Assembly (NCBI GenBank): GCA_963747315.1 | Contig: CAVVEQ010000018.1 | Location: forward strand, 1-53,568 | DNA: 53,568 bases | Reading direction: 5' to 3' | Origin: CAVVEQ01 sp963747315 | Lineage (GTDB): Bacteria; Chloroflexota; Anaerolineae; Anaerolineales; Anaerolineaceae | The notes under the pieces: model-generated | The model's input: the letters and a program-made list of their open reading frames with translations, nothing else | Told to the model about the DNA's origin: nothing | Database searches by the model: none | Shown: positions 1 to 8,674 of the stretch, in pieces | Layout of the letters: each line of letters opens with the position of its first letter | Position numbering within the stretch: position 1 is the stretch's first letter | Program-made: the position numbers and the translations under genes

Positions 1-1
1 G

Positions 2-127
2 GAGTACGCAACGTCCTGTCTTTCCAATTTTTATTCGGACTCTTCGGAAATTTCCAGGGAAGACCTTAATCAAAAACAGGAAAAACTGATCCAGGAAATG
101 ATAAGCATGCTGGATAAAACCCCTTGA
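2..127 (+). CDS. C-terminal end of an unidentified protein (5' cut by window)
   Basis: An open frame runs from the first bases of the window to a TGA at 125-127 and encodes the last 41 residues of a protein. The end is polar and Lys/Glu/Gln-rich (DLNQKQEKLIQEM...), which fits a short helical tail, and it has no recognisable motif. A compact hairpin with a T-run follows about 50 bases later, as expected after the end of a transcription unit. The family cannot be named from this piece, and the reading as a real gene rests only on the open frame, its composition and the terminator. Confidence 0.5.
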   Translation, partial: EYATSCLSNFYSDSSEISREDLNQKQEKLIQEMISMLDKTP

Positions 128-174
128 ATCCACCCATTTTAAAAATACTGCGGTATTAAACCAAAAACATACTC

Positions 175-194
175 AAGCCCGTTAGGGCTTTTTT
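175..194 (+). terminator. Intrinsic terminator for the leading plus-strand gene
   Basis: AAGCCC (175-180) and GGGCTT (185-190) pair around a GTTA loop and are followed by a run of T. The stop codon of the convergent kinase gene (182-184) lies inside the hairpin loop, so the two genes share this end. Confidence 0.7.
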
Positions 195-1693
195 GTTGGT
201 TTTGGTTTCTTTGTGGGTGTTGCTTCAGCCGGTGTTGGAACAGGGGTGTTTGGCTCTGAAGTCGGAGCAACTGTTGGCGGAGGGGATGTTGGGGGTGGTG
301 AGGTTGGCGGAGGGGATGTGGGGATATTCGTTGGGGGTTGGGAGGTAGGCTCTACCGTCGGGATCGCCGTGGGGGGTGTTGTCGGGTAAGCTGTTCCCCC
401 CGTCCCTCCCCCAATGCTTCCATTGGTTGCCTGTATGGTTCCGGGTGGGCCAAATCTCAAGGTCGGGGTTACTGTCGGAGTAGCAGACATCATACCAGCG
501 GAGAGCAATGACCCCGGCGCTACTTGTAATACCCCCGAACCTGGCTGCTCTGCCCCATTCATCATTGTCGCCTTGAGTTGGTCAACAGAAGGTTTTCCAG
601 GAGCTGGTTGGAGAACCGCTGGGGATTGAGATCGGGTAATTTGTTCTTCGCGGATCTTCTGGGCGTACCCTATCCCAAAAACGAGCGTGGAAACGACTAC
701 CACGATCACCAAGGAGAGCAACACCGCAAGGGTTCTGTTCTGAGAAAATCGCGGGAGGAAGGGAATTATCCTCCTCCTTCTTGGAGGTTCACTGCCATCC
801 ACGGAATCTTCCAACTCCCTTGGTATTGGAATCGCGGTGAATGTCGCTTTACTAGCGGTCAGGGGTGCTTTACGCCCCATTTTTTCCAGGGTTTCCGCGA
901 AAATTCCCATAGATTGATAACGTTTCTCCGGTTGTTTGGCCAGGGCAGTCATCACCACATTCTCCGCAGCTGTCGGCAGCGGGATAAGGTCGCGGCGCGG
1001 TCGCGGAACCGGCTCGTGAACCTGTTTGACCGCCACCGCCATGGCTGTTTCTGCCCGAAACGGCGGGTGACCGGTATACATTTCATACAACACTGCTCCG
1101 AGCGAATATATATCCGAGCGGCCGTCAATTTCCTTGCCTAAGACTTGTTCCGGGGACATATACGCCGGGGTTCCAACACCGAAACCAGGCAGCGTCACCA
1201 GGGTGGACCTGTCCAGCTCCATGATCTTGGCGATCCCGAAGTCGGTGATCATGGGCTCGCCGTTGTTGGTGATCAGGATATTGGACGGTTTGACATCTCG
1301 GTGGATGATACCCTGTTGATGGGCGTGAGCAAGGGCGTAGGCAACCGGCGAGAGAAAACGCGCTGCCTCAGACCAGGGGATTAACTTTCCAAGCAAATTC
1401 TCCAGGGTGCCCCCTGGAACGTAATCCATCTCTAAATATGGCAGGCCATCGAGCTCACCATATTCATTGATATGAACAATATTCGGGTGATTAAGCCTGG
1501 CGAGGGCACGCGCCTCCCGGTCGAACCGTTCCAGGAAATTCGCTTCCCCCAGGTTCTCGGAACGGATCACTTTTAGCGCGACGGTGCGATCCAAGCGGGT
1601 ATCAATGGCTTTATAAACATTCGCCATGCCGCCTGTGCCAAGCTGCTGCACGATGCGGTACCGTCCGATAGTTTGACCAATAAGATCAGACAT
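182..1693 (-). CDS. Membrane-anchored Ser/Thr protein kinase (PknB/Hanks type)
   Basis: 503 residues. The N-terminal kinase domain (about 1-270) has the glycine loop GTGGMANVY, the ATP-binding Lys41 in VALKVI, the catalytic loop HRDVKPSN with Asp133, the DFG motif at Asp151 and the activation segment GTPAYMSPEQ. A basic stretch precedes a single membrane helix at about 321-344, so the kinase is cytoplasmic. The outer part has no PASTA or other sensor domain; it is a low-complexity tail of Pro/Thr/Ser repeats (PTSPPPTSPPPT) ending in a Lys/Pro cluster, probably a wall-spanning stalk or glycosylation region. It lies downstream of, and on the same strand as, the radical SAM gene, with a 198-base gap, so it may have its own promoter. 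Start is ATG at 1693. Substrate unknown. Confidence 0.93.
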   Translation of the reverse strand: MSDLIGQTIGRYRIVQQLGTGGMANVYKAIDTRLDRTVALKVIRSENLGEANFLERFDREARALARLNHPNIVHINEYGELDGLPYLEMDYVPGGTLENLLGKLIPWSEAARFLSPVAYALAHAHQQGIIHRDVKPSNILITNNGEPMITDFGIAKIMELDRSTLVTLPGFGVGTPAYMSPEQVLGKEIDGRSDIYSLGAVLYEMYTGHPPFRAETAMAVAVKQVHEPVPRPRRDLIPLPTAAENVVMTALAKQPEKRYQSMGIFAETLEKMGRKAPLTASKATFTAIPIPRELEDSVDGSEPPRRRRIIPFLPRFSQNRTLAVLLSLVIVVVVSTLVFGIGYAQKIREEQITRSQSPAVLQPAPGKPSVDQLKATMMNGAEQPGSGVLQVAPGSLLSAGMMSATPTVTPTLRFGPPGTIQATNGSIGGGTGGTAYPTTPPTAIPTVEPTSQPPTNIPTSPPPTSPPPTSPPPTVAPTSEPNTPVPTPAEATPTKKPKPTKKP

Positions 1694-1833
1694 GGTTGTA
1701 GCCCCCGAGGGCTATTCCGCCATTATTATTTTATCTCGAAAAGGAATTATTGGTATTAACGATCTTGAAAGGTGAATTATGACAATTTCTGGGGTTTGCG
1801 GGGGTTGCCCTGATTTAATTTTTCATCCCAAGT

Positions 1834-1857
1834 GACAGGGTAAGAGACAGGGTAAGA
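1834..1857. repeat. Perfect 12-base tandem duplication
   Basis: GACAGGGTAAGA occurs twice back to back (1834-1845, 1846-1857) in the gap between the kinase and the radical SAM gene. Nothing else is evident in this gap. It may be a slipped-strand duplication or a small binding site. Confidence 0.6.
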
Positions 1858-1891
1858 CCGAATGCCGGATACCAAAATTCGCCGATCAGAT

Positions 1892-3190
1892 TCATCTTCT
1901 GTGCCCACGAGCTTTTTTCTCCTGCTCCGCCAGGATGCCCATCACCTCATCCGCGTAACGTCCCTGGCGCAGTAAATCAGACATCAACTTCATCGGCTTA
2001 TCGATGTGCTTGAAGAAGTGTTTATAGCCTGCACACAGGTAGTTCAACCCCGCCTCACCATCCGGTGTGTGGATGAAGCGGTTGCGCGGGCATTCCCCGT
2101 AACAGGCGAAGAGCACCTCGCACTCGCGGCAGTATTTGGGCAGTGAGTCGAATTTATCGCGCCCGAACTTGCGCTGCTGCGGGGAGGCGATCATCTCCAC
2201 CATGTGCTTATTGCGGATATTTCCCAGCAGGTAGGCTGGCTCCACAAAATGGTCGCAGGAATACAGGTCGCCGTTATGCTCCATGGCCAGCGCATCCCCG
2301 CACGTTTTTTGAAAGATGCACATGCTCGGCTGACCCAACCAGTTGGCCAGTGAGGTATCGAAGTTGATCACAAAAATATTGCCCACATCCCGGCGCACCC
2401 ACTCGTCGAAGATCGCTGCCAGGAAGCGTCCATATTGCTCCCCTTTGACCGAACGCTCGGTCACCAAGTCACCTGCCTGAACATATAACGGGCGGTTACC
2501 TGCGCGCTCGCCCCAGCCCTCGTTCGCCAGGGGCAGCATCTCCGCGGTGGAGCGCTCCACGATGGGAATGAACTGCAAGTACTGCGCCTTCAGCTCATCA
2601 CGGAAAAATCGATAGACCTCCAGGGGATGATCGACGTTGGCAGCGTTGACCGTGGTGAGGATGTTTACATCCACCTTGTGTTCATTGAGGGTTTTCCAGG
2701 CTTTCAACACCCGCTTGTGGGTGCCCTGCCCGCCCTTGTTCACCCGGTAGGTATCGTGCATTTCCTCTGGCCCATCCATGCTGAGACCCACCAGGAAATG
2801 GTTCTCGTGGAAGAATTCCGCGAAGGCGTCATCCACCTTGATCCCGTTGGTCTGGATGTTGTACTGCACGCTCTGCCCGGGTTGGCGATATTTCTGCACC
2901 AGCACCACGGAGCGTTTAAAGAAATCCAAGCCCATCAGGGTGGGCTCGCCGCCCTGCCAGGCGATGGTCACTTCAGGCTCCTGGTGTGCTTCCAGTAAGC
3001 CGCGGATATAGGCTTCCAGTACCTCATCGCTCATGCGGAAGCGACTATCCGGGTATAGCAGCTCCTTGGAAAGAAAAAAACAATACTTGCAATCCAGGTT
3101 GCAGGTAGCCCCGGTGGGTTTGGCCAGCAAATGGAATGCTCTTGGAGCCTCTGGCGGGAATGGTTTTGGGAGGTGAGGGTATTCAGTCAA
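1892..3190 (-). CDS. Anaerobic sulfatase-maturase-type radical SAM/SPASM protein
   Basis: 432 residues. The radical SAM cluster motif CNLDCKYC has Cys30, Cys34 and Cys37. The C-terminal half has the SPASM cysteines, seen in CGDALAMEHNGDLYSCDHF and in the block CRECEVLFACYGECPRNRF, which bind two further Fe-S clusters in this family. Overall layout and length match anSME enzymes, which oxidise an active-site Cys or Ser of sulfatases to formylglycine in the cytoplasm without oxygen. No sulfatase is encoded in this window, so the target must be elsewhere, or the protein acts on another peptide. The start shown is a TTG (3188-3190); no clear ribosome site precedes it and no in-frame ATG precedes the cluster closely. 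It is followed 198 bases later by the kinase gene. Confidence 0.88.
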   Translation of the reverse strand: MTEYPHLPKPFPPEAPRAFHLLAKPTGATCNLDCKYCFFLSKELLYPDSRFRMSDEVLEAYIRGLLEAHQEPEVTIAWQGGEPTLMGLDFFKRSVVLVQKYRQPGQSVQYNIQTNGIKVDDAFAEFFHENHFLVGLSMDGPEEMHDTYRVNKGGQGTHKRVLKAWKTLNEHKVDVNILTTVNAANVDHPLEVYRFFRDELKAQYLQFIPIVERSTAEMLPLANEGWGERAGNRPLYVQAGDLVTERSVKGEQYGRFLAAIFDEWVRRDVGNIFVINFDTSLANWLGQPSMCIFQKTCGDALAMEHNGDLYSCDHFVEPAYLLGNIRNKHMVEMIASPQQRKFGRDKFDSLPKYCRECEVLFACYGECPRNRFIHTPDGEAGLNYLCAGYKHFFKHIDKPMKLMSDLLRQGRYADEVMGILAEQEKKARGHRR

Positions 3191-3286
3191 GATGGTTTCT
3201 ACTTTGTAAAATTAATCGTTATCCTGATTGCTGGTTGGCCGAAAGAGGATGTTCTCATTTTTTAGAGGTCAATGAGGTCTGAAAAC

Positions 3287-3313
3287 TACTCCGGAAAGGG
3301 TAAGAACGGAGTA
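3287..3313 (-). terminator. Weak candidate terminator hairpin
   Basis: TACTCCG (3287-3293) and CGGAGTA (3307-3313) can pair over a 13-base loop, followed on the minus strand by GTTTTC. It sits downstream of the minus-strand gene ending at 3406. The loop is long and the T-run poor. Confidence 0.25.
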
Positions 3314-3405
3314 AACCGCTTTACTTCATTTAACATTAATCGGTACGGTTTCACGGATACGGAGCAAATTTCTGCGAGCGGTTATTCTTGCAAACCACTT
3401 CAGGT

Positions 3406-4258
3406 TCAGGGTGTGATTGGATTATTGCAGGCAGCTGGTAAAGTGATCGCCGGGTTGGTATTCACCCCGGTCAATTGGATGCTGACATCAAAATTGCCCT
3501 CGAACTTCAATGGGTCATAGCTGCCGCTGAACTCGTTCTGGAAAGCCACCGGGTATCTCCCTTCGGCATCCACATATAGATCGGCATCACCTGCATCCCA
3601 TAATGCGTCCCCAAAGGACTTCAATTTCGGATCGCGGCTCTTTTTTGCGGCAGCGAGAAAAGCATCCCCATTTAGAACGTAATGGTCAAGGATCGCACCG
3701 TTATAAGATTCCTGTCCGACCAATTTGCCACGCGCCACCTCGCGGTTGGTGAGCATGCTCATCATTCCCTGCGGGCTGAACTCCCCCATGGCTTCCGTGG
3801 CTGCAGGATCCGAGGGTTTTATGCATACAGTGAACAGGCTGTTTACGACAATAAAATTACCCTGTCGGAACTTTATAGATATCCACGCTCGATGGGGTGA
3901 ATAGCCCAACTACCGATCCTCCCACCTGGGCGGCAATGGTTCCAAGCAAACTGCCGGTGACCGTGATCTTGCTCTCGCCTTTATTGTTGGTCGCGATGAC
4001 AGCGTTCAGATCACCCTGGGCGTTCTCATTATTGATCAAGCCGTTCACGTTGATCTTCGCCGTGGCAGACAGTGAGCTGAGACCGGTGATCGGTTTTAGA
4101 GGGATGACCTCTCCGGCAGAAGGGATGGGGGTTTTGGTGGCTGCACCGAACGCGAGGAGCGGGGAAATGGAAAAAGCGGTACGGGTACCAAACAGGAAGA
4201 TGGCAATGATCGCAATCGAAATGACGCCCAGAATCAACAAATTTCTATTCTTGCGCAT
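3406..4258 (-). CDS. Exported/membrane-anchored protein of unknown function (one frameshift)
   Basis: Restored length 283 residues. The start is ATG at 4258, preceded by GGAGG five bases upstream; a GTG four codons earlier lacks such a site. An N-terminal hydrophobic helix (NLLILGVISIAIIAIFLFG) anchors or exports the protein. The rest alternates short polar and hydrophobic strands, with TVTGSLLGTI and VGLFTPSSVDIYKV before the break and FEGNFDVSIQLTG near the end, which resembles the beta-rich LppX/LprG-like lipid-binding folds; this likeness is by eye only. A single extra base in the C-run 3860-3862 (GGG on the coding strand) ends the first frame at a TAA. Removing one base joins it to the second frame as ...VPTGNFIVVNSLF... 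Function not recognised. Confidence 0.6.
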
Positions 4259-4338
4259 TACATCCTCCACTTTTCATGTGCACCGGATATCCCTTCCAGT
4301 CCCCTGCTCCTTTAGTCGGGTGGATCACTCTTTTATGT

Positions 4339-4701
4339 TTACGCGGCGGGGGTCGCGGGCGGCTGGGAAGCCGGAGGCTCGGGCGGAACAGAGCCGGGGT
4401 ATCCCTGCGGGATCTTATTCCGGTTGGCAGCTCCAGCAACGGCCATACTGGAAAGATCAACAACCGCGGCAAGTATCAGCCACAGCCAATCGATTCCAGA
4501 GATCACCTTCGTACCGTTGGTGATCAAGATCAAATACATCAGGGTGGTAAAGGGCAGAACCAGGAATCCGAGGCACGGCCAGATCCAGGAACCGAAGGCG
4601 GCGTCAAACGCCACCGGCCTGGCGATCCACGCAAATAGCAGGAACAAGCGGGACATTCCGGTTACTGCAGCGGTAAAACAACCTGAATTATTCTTACTCA
4701 T
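4339..4701 (-). CDS. Small membrane protein with Pro/Ala-rich tail
   Basis: 120 residues. The ATG at 4701 is preceded by AAGGAGA, a strong ribosome site. Two or three membrane helices are visible (about 15-28, 38-60 and 67-85), including WIWPCLGFLVLPFTTLMYLI and IDWLWLILAAVVDLSS, followed by a tail rich in Pro and Ala (PGSVPPEPPASQPPATPAA). The arrangement is typical of small conserved membrane proteins with no assigned function. It follows the YtxH-like gene on the same strand, separated by a strong stem-loop. Confidence 0.75.
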   Translation of the reverse strand: MSKNNSGCFTAAVTGMSRLFLLFAWIARPVAFDAAFGSWIWPCLGFLVLPFTTLMYLILITNGTKVISGIDWLWLILAAVVDLSSMAVAGAANRNKIPQGYPGSVPPEPPASQPPATPAA

Positions 4702-4754
4702 TACTGTTCTCCTTGGAATGAAACCTGTCGATCGCCAGGTTGATCACAAGCGCC

Positions 4755-4790
4755 ATCCTTTCTGAGGTTGGGATCAACCTCAGAAAGGAT
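4755..4790 (-). terminator. Perfect 16-bp stem-loop after the YtxH-like gene
   Basis: Positions 4755-4770 and 4775-4790 are exact inverted repeats with a 4-base GGAT loop. It lies 20 bases past the stop of the YtxH-like gene. There is no T-run on the minus strand; on the plus strand TTTGTG follows. It may act as a terminator or as an mRNA 3' stabiliser. Confidence 0.6.
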
Positions 4791-4810
4791 TTTGTGTTCG
4801 CTTACGATAT

Positions 4811-5050
4811 CTATTCCGGGGATTCACCAACGGTTTTAACTTTGCGCAGTCTCCCGGTTTGATCCACAACCCATTCACTGACCTGGCCATAGGAGTCCTT
4901 CAAGTAAAGAACTCCCTCGTCTGCTTTATCGCGGATCCGGCCACGTAATTCCTCGCCGCTTTCCGGTGCAAGCAGCAGCGCGGTGATGCCGCCAGCCAGC
5001 ACTCCCCCAAAGAATCCGATTGCTAAACCTAAAAATAAATCTTTTTTCAT
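4811..5050 (-). CDS. YtxH-family small membrane protein
   Basis: 79 residues. The start is chosen as ATG 5050 because GGAGG lies at the right distance in front of it; the ATG at 5065 would place that ribosome site inside the coding region. A glycine-rich hydrophobic helix (LFLGLAIGFFGGVLAGGITALLLAP) is followed by the family's typical SGEELRGRIRDKADE amphipathic segment. YtxH proteins are small stress-associated membrane proteins of unclear mechanism. Confidence 0.8.
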   Translation of the reverse strand: MKKDLFLGLAIGFFGGVLAGGITALLLAPESGEELRGRIRDKADEGVLYLKDSYGQVSEWVVDQTGRLRKVKTVGESPE

Positions 5051-5199
5051 TTTGTATTCCTCCATTTTTATAAATGATACTTCATTATTGTCTCTAATGA
5101 TGACTAAATTCGGGGCGTTCGTAATGAGAATTTATCCAAGGATTTTTGCCTTTTCGTGGATGGAGATTCTATCCCTTGCTATTGGTTCTCGGGAGGAAA

Positions 5200-5251
5200 T
5201 GGGTGATAATAAAGATTGTGCGGCTTGGGTGATAATAATGATTGAGCGGCT
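5200..5251. repeat. Tandem direct repeat, 26-base unit x2
   Basis: 5200-5225 and 5226-5251 are adjacent copies matching at 24 of 26 positions, each beginning TGGGTGATAATAA and ending GCGGCT. It lies in the leader of the SulP gene and is followed at once by a second, different tandem pair. Confidence 0.85.
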
Positions 5252-5295
5252 GGAGAAAACCGTTACAGGTGTCGGAGAAAGCCGTTACAGGTGAT
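5252..5295. repeat. Tandem direct repeat, 22-base unit x2, carrying the SulP ribosome site
   Basis: 5252-5273 and 5274-5295 share GGAGAAA.CCGTTACAGGTG with one internal mismatch. The second copy ends just before the SulP start codon, so its AGGTG serves as the likely ribosome binding site, and the first copy carries a decoy of the same site. Confidence 0.85.
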
Positions 5296-5297
5296 CG

Positions 5298-7074
5298 ATG
5301 CTGGATGAATTCTTAAAGAACAAAAAATTGGCTCATTACCTGCCGATCATCGGCTGGGGAAGATCCTACCCTCGGGCATGGCTGCGCGACGACCTGGTCT
5401 CGGGTCTGGTGGTCGGGTTGATCATGATCCCGGTGGCAATGGCATACGCCCAGATGGCGGGAGTGCCGCCGGAAGCTGGGTTGTACTCTGCCATTGTGGG
5501 CATGACCGCGTACGCCCTCCTGGCTACCAGCCGTCACATGAAGGTCACCACCAGCTCCACCATGTCGATCATGTCGCTGGCAGTGGTGGCACCCCTGGCT
5601 GCCGGAAATCCCACCAACCTGATGTTGCTCACCTCCGCCCTGGCGATCATCGTAGGCATCATCCTCGTGCTGCTTTCCCTCTTTAAGCTGGGTTTTATTT
5701 CCGATTTTCTGGCCAAATCGGTGATGACGGGATATGTATTCGGGGTTGCTTGTTTAATCGGGGTCAGCCAGCTTCCCAAGATGTTCGGGGTTCCCGGAGG
5801 CAGCGGGAATTTTTTCCAGCAAATGCAGGAATTAATACTCAACCTCCCCCAAACCAATCTCTACTCCCTGGCGCTCGGTTTGGGAACGATGATCATTATT
5901 TTCACTATCCGGCGAATCAAGCCCATGATCCCGGGTGCACTGGTTGCGTTGATCCTCGGGACGATCATCACTGCGTATTACGATCTGAACCAGCTCTATG
6001 GGGTAAGCATCGTGGGGGTGATCCCCACCGGTCTGCCAGCCCCCTCCATTCCCCGGGTGGGTCTATCTGCCCTTGGTTTCCTGATCAGTGGCGCTGCCGG
6101 GATCGTTTTCCTGGCTGCGGGTGAGACGCTGGGTACCGCACGCGCATTCGCCGCCAAATACCATTATGACGTGGATGCCGACCAGGAGCTGCTGGCAATG
6201 GGTACGGCAAACATCACTTCAGGACTCTTCGGCGGGATAACCATCGATATGAGCCTCTCTAACACCGCTAGCGGGGAATCGGCGGGGGAGCGCACCCAGC
6301 TTTCGTCCCTCGTAAGCGCCGGGTTGATATTGCTGGTGGTCCTTTTCCTGGCTCCCCTGCTCCAGAACCTGCCCACCGCAGTGCTGGGGGCGATCGTGCT
6401 CAGCTCGATCCTGGGTCTATTCAATTTTGCGGAATTGAAGCGTTACTATACCCAACGGAAAACGGACTTTTACCTGGCTGTTACAGCCCTTATCGGAGTA
6501 GTTTTCACCGATGTGATGACTGGTTTGATGTTCGCGGTTTTGCTTTCGGTGGTGATGCTGCTTTACCGCGCCAGCCGACCGTATATTGCTACCCTCGGCA
6601 GGCGGCCAGGCTCGCCCGGTGATTACGGAGATATCAGCCGAAACAAGGAAATTGTAGTTGATCCCGGGACTGGTGATTCTACGCCTGGATGCGCCGCTGT
6701 ATTTCTTTAATGCGAACGTTGCCCGAACACAAATCCTCGGACAGACGAAAGAGAACCCCCCGCGGGCAATCATTCTCGATCTAGGCGCCAGTGCCGATCT
6801 GGATATTGGTACCTCGGATATGCTGCAAGCTCTCATCAGCGATCTGCGCCAGGCTGGAATAGACCTGTTATTCTCGCAGGTACGCGGTTCGGTTCGAGAT
6901 CGAATGAGGATGACCGGACTGCTCGATCATATCGGCACGGAGCACATATACCCAAGCATCGACGCGGCCGTCAAAGCATTTGAAGCATCACAAAAACCCA
7001 AACGGAAAAAGAAGGAAAAGCTCACGGAAGGCGATCCGACGCCTGGGGCTGGAACAGAACGGAATCCCGCTTAG
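5298..7074 (+). CDS. SulP-family anion transporter with STAS domain (one frameshift)
   Basis: Restored length 591 residues. SulP proteins carry sulfate, bicarbonate or other anions across the inner membrane. The N-terminal two thirds has the family's membrane core: LVSGLVVGLIMIPVAMAYAQMAGVPPEAGLYSA at the first helices, MTGYVFG, and the later SNTASGESAGERTQ and NLPTAVLGAIV segments. The C-terminal part, from about residue 455, is a cytoplasmic STAS domain (IPGLVILRLDAPLYFFNAN..., then AIILDLGASADLDIGTSDML) ending in a Lys-rich tail. The phosphorylatable Ser/Thr seen in anti-sigma antagonists is replaced here by the DIGTSD loop. One extra T at 6658-6659 breaks the frame right between the transporter and STAS; removing it gives ...KEIVVIPGLVI... 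The ion carried cannot be told from sequence. The gene ends within the tail of the convergent methyltransferase. Confidence 0.88.
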
Positions 7075-7616
7075 CGGTCTGTCCGGTACAGGACCAGCCA
7101 GGATAAGGGGGTTGTTATGATCTTCCGAAAACCAGCACCTTCGAAGTAGGCGGTCACCAAGTTGGCGTCAAGGCGGTGTTCGAGGGGAGGACCGAACTCC
7201 TGTTCCGCTTTTGGCCATTCCAGTATTGCAAGCCGCTGGCGTGTCACCCGGTAAGCTTCCGTAATGGCAGCCGCAGGATCGTCTGTTTCATGCAGCAGGA
7301 GACCCATAAATACCAGGTCAAATGATTTATCCGGGAAGGGTAGCGCTTCCGCAACACCTTCCTGGAAGGAACCGGAGGGCACAAATTGGCGCGCGGCAGG
7401 CAGCATCTCCGGGTTGGCATCAATACCGGTCACTTGCAAGCCCTTCGCGGCAAACACCTCTGCGAAAAGCCCTGAACCGGTACCGATATCCAGAATTTGT
7501 TCCGGTTGGTCCATACCCTCCAGGGAAAGATCGACCACCCTGCTTACTTCCATGCGGGCTACCCGATCGGGGTCGCGCAACCGCTCGATCTCGCGATTGA
7601 ACCTTCGTTCGTGCAT
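7071..7616 (-). CDS. Class I SAM-dependent methyltransferase
   Basis: 181 residues. The SAM-binding motif I is ILDIGTGSGLF, motif II gives the acidic residue in VTGIDANPEML, and the later FDLVFMGLLLHE and AILEWPKAEQEFGPP segments match the UbiE/Methyltransf_11 type. The substrate is not evident. The gene lies directly downstream of the aldo/keto reductase (five-base gap), so the two are probably co-transcribed, and it converges on the SulP gene with a 4-base overlap of the 3' ends. Confidence 0.85.
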   Translation of the reverse strand: MHERRFNREIERLRDPDRVARMEVSRVVDLSLEGMDQPEQILDIGTGSGLFAEVFAAKGLQVTGIDANPEMLPAARQFVPSGSFQEGVAEALPFPDKSFDLVFMGLLLHETDDPAAAITEAYRVTRQRLAILEWPKAEQEFGPPLEHRLDANLVTAYFEGAGFRKIITTPLSWLVLYRTDR

Positions 7617-7621
7617 CTAGA

Positions 7622-8588
7622 TCACAATCTCCGGGAGGCTTCTTCCAGCCTGGCGAGTTCTTCTGGGGAGAGAATGAATTTCATTGCCCCAGCAGCTTCC
7701 TGTGCCTGGTAAACCTTGGTTGCGCCGGGGATGGTCACCACCGTATCTCCCGCGAAATTTATCACCCAGTTCAGCGCCACCTGCCCGATGGTGGCTTTAT
7801 GGTTTTCAGCCATTTCTTCCATAATGGCGATTAGCGGACGGGTGCGCTCTATATTCCGTTGGATGCTTGCCCGCCAGATCCAACCCTTATTTTGCAATGC
7901 CTGTGGGTCCTTGTGATACTTGCCAGTCAACAGCCCCCGTTCCAGGGGGGTGTAGGCAATGACGGTCACGCCAAGTTCCTTGGCTGTTTCCAGCACCCCG
8001 TTCTCTTCAATATTCCGGTGGAGAAGGCTGTAATAAACCTGGTTGACCGCCAGCGGTAGCCCGCGTTTTGCCAGGGCGGCATGCGCGCGGCGCATTCTTT
8101 TCGCGCTGAAATTGCTCACCCCCACCGAGCGGATCTTACCCGCTTCGACCAGGTCTGCCATCGCGTTCATCTCCTCCTCCGGGGAGGAAAAACTTGTTGG
8201 CTGGTGCACCATGAAGTTGGCGATGCTGTAGGGGTTGAGATACCGCTGCCTTTCCTCGATGCTCCTGGGGATACTCTTCACGGTTCGGAGAAAGGGATTC
8301 CACTTTGGTCGCGATCAGGACCTCCTCATCGCGCTTCCCGGCTGCCTTCAACCCTTCCGCCAGAGATCTCTCGGATACGCCCTGTCCGTAGAGCTCGGCG
8401 GTATCAAACCAGTTGATACCCCCATCCAGAGCAGCCTGAATAACGGCGTTCTTTTCTTCCTGCGGGATGATCGGGAACGCTTTTCCGAGAAGCCCACCCC
8501 CGCCGGACATTTCCATCATCCCCAGACCGATCGGGGTGATCTTTATTTCTGTTTTTCCAAGATTTCGTAATGGTGTTGCGAGTTTCAT
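7622..8588 (-). CDS. Aldo/keto reductase (one frameshift)
   Basis: Restored length 321 residues. The AKR catalytic tetrad is visible: Asp and Tyr in WFDTAELYG, Lys in IATK, and His in FMVHQP. The NADPH-binding C-terminal region includes GVSNFSAKRM, VNQVYYSLLHR, YTPLERGLLTGKY and VVTIPGATKV. The family reduces aldehydes and ketones with NADPH in the cytoplasm; the substrate is unknown. An extra base at about 8303 (G after AAA on the coding strand) breaks the frame just after the catalytic Lys; removing it gives ATKWNPFLRTVKSIPRS. The start is ATG 8588. Confidence 0.87.
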
Positions 8589-8674
8589 TTTTATGAGACC
8601 TTCCTATATTCCTAAGTCGAGGTTGGATTATACTCTTGGCTGCATTCGTTAATTGGATGTGTGAAAGGTTGAAA

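Noticed and set aside
240..420. Possible CRISPR-like or minisatellite array in G-rich repeats
   Set aside because: The repeats are the codons of the kinase's PTSPPPT tail; units are irregular and there are no unique spacers.
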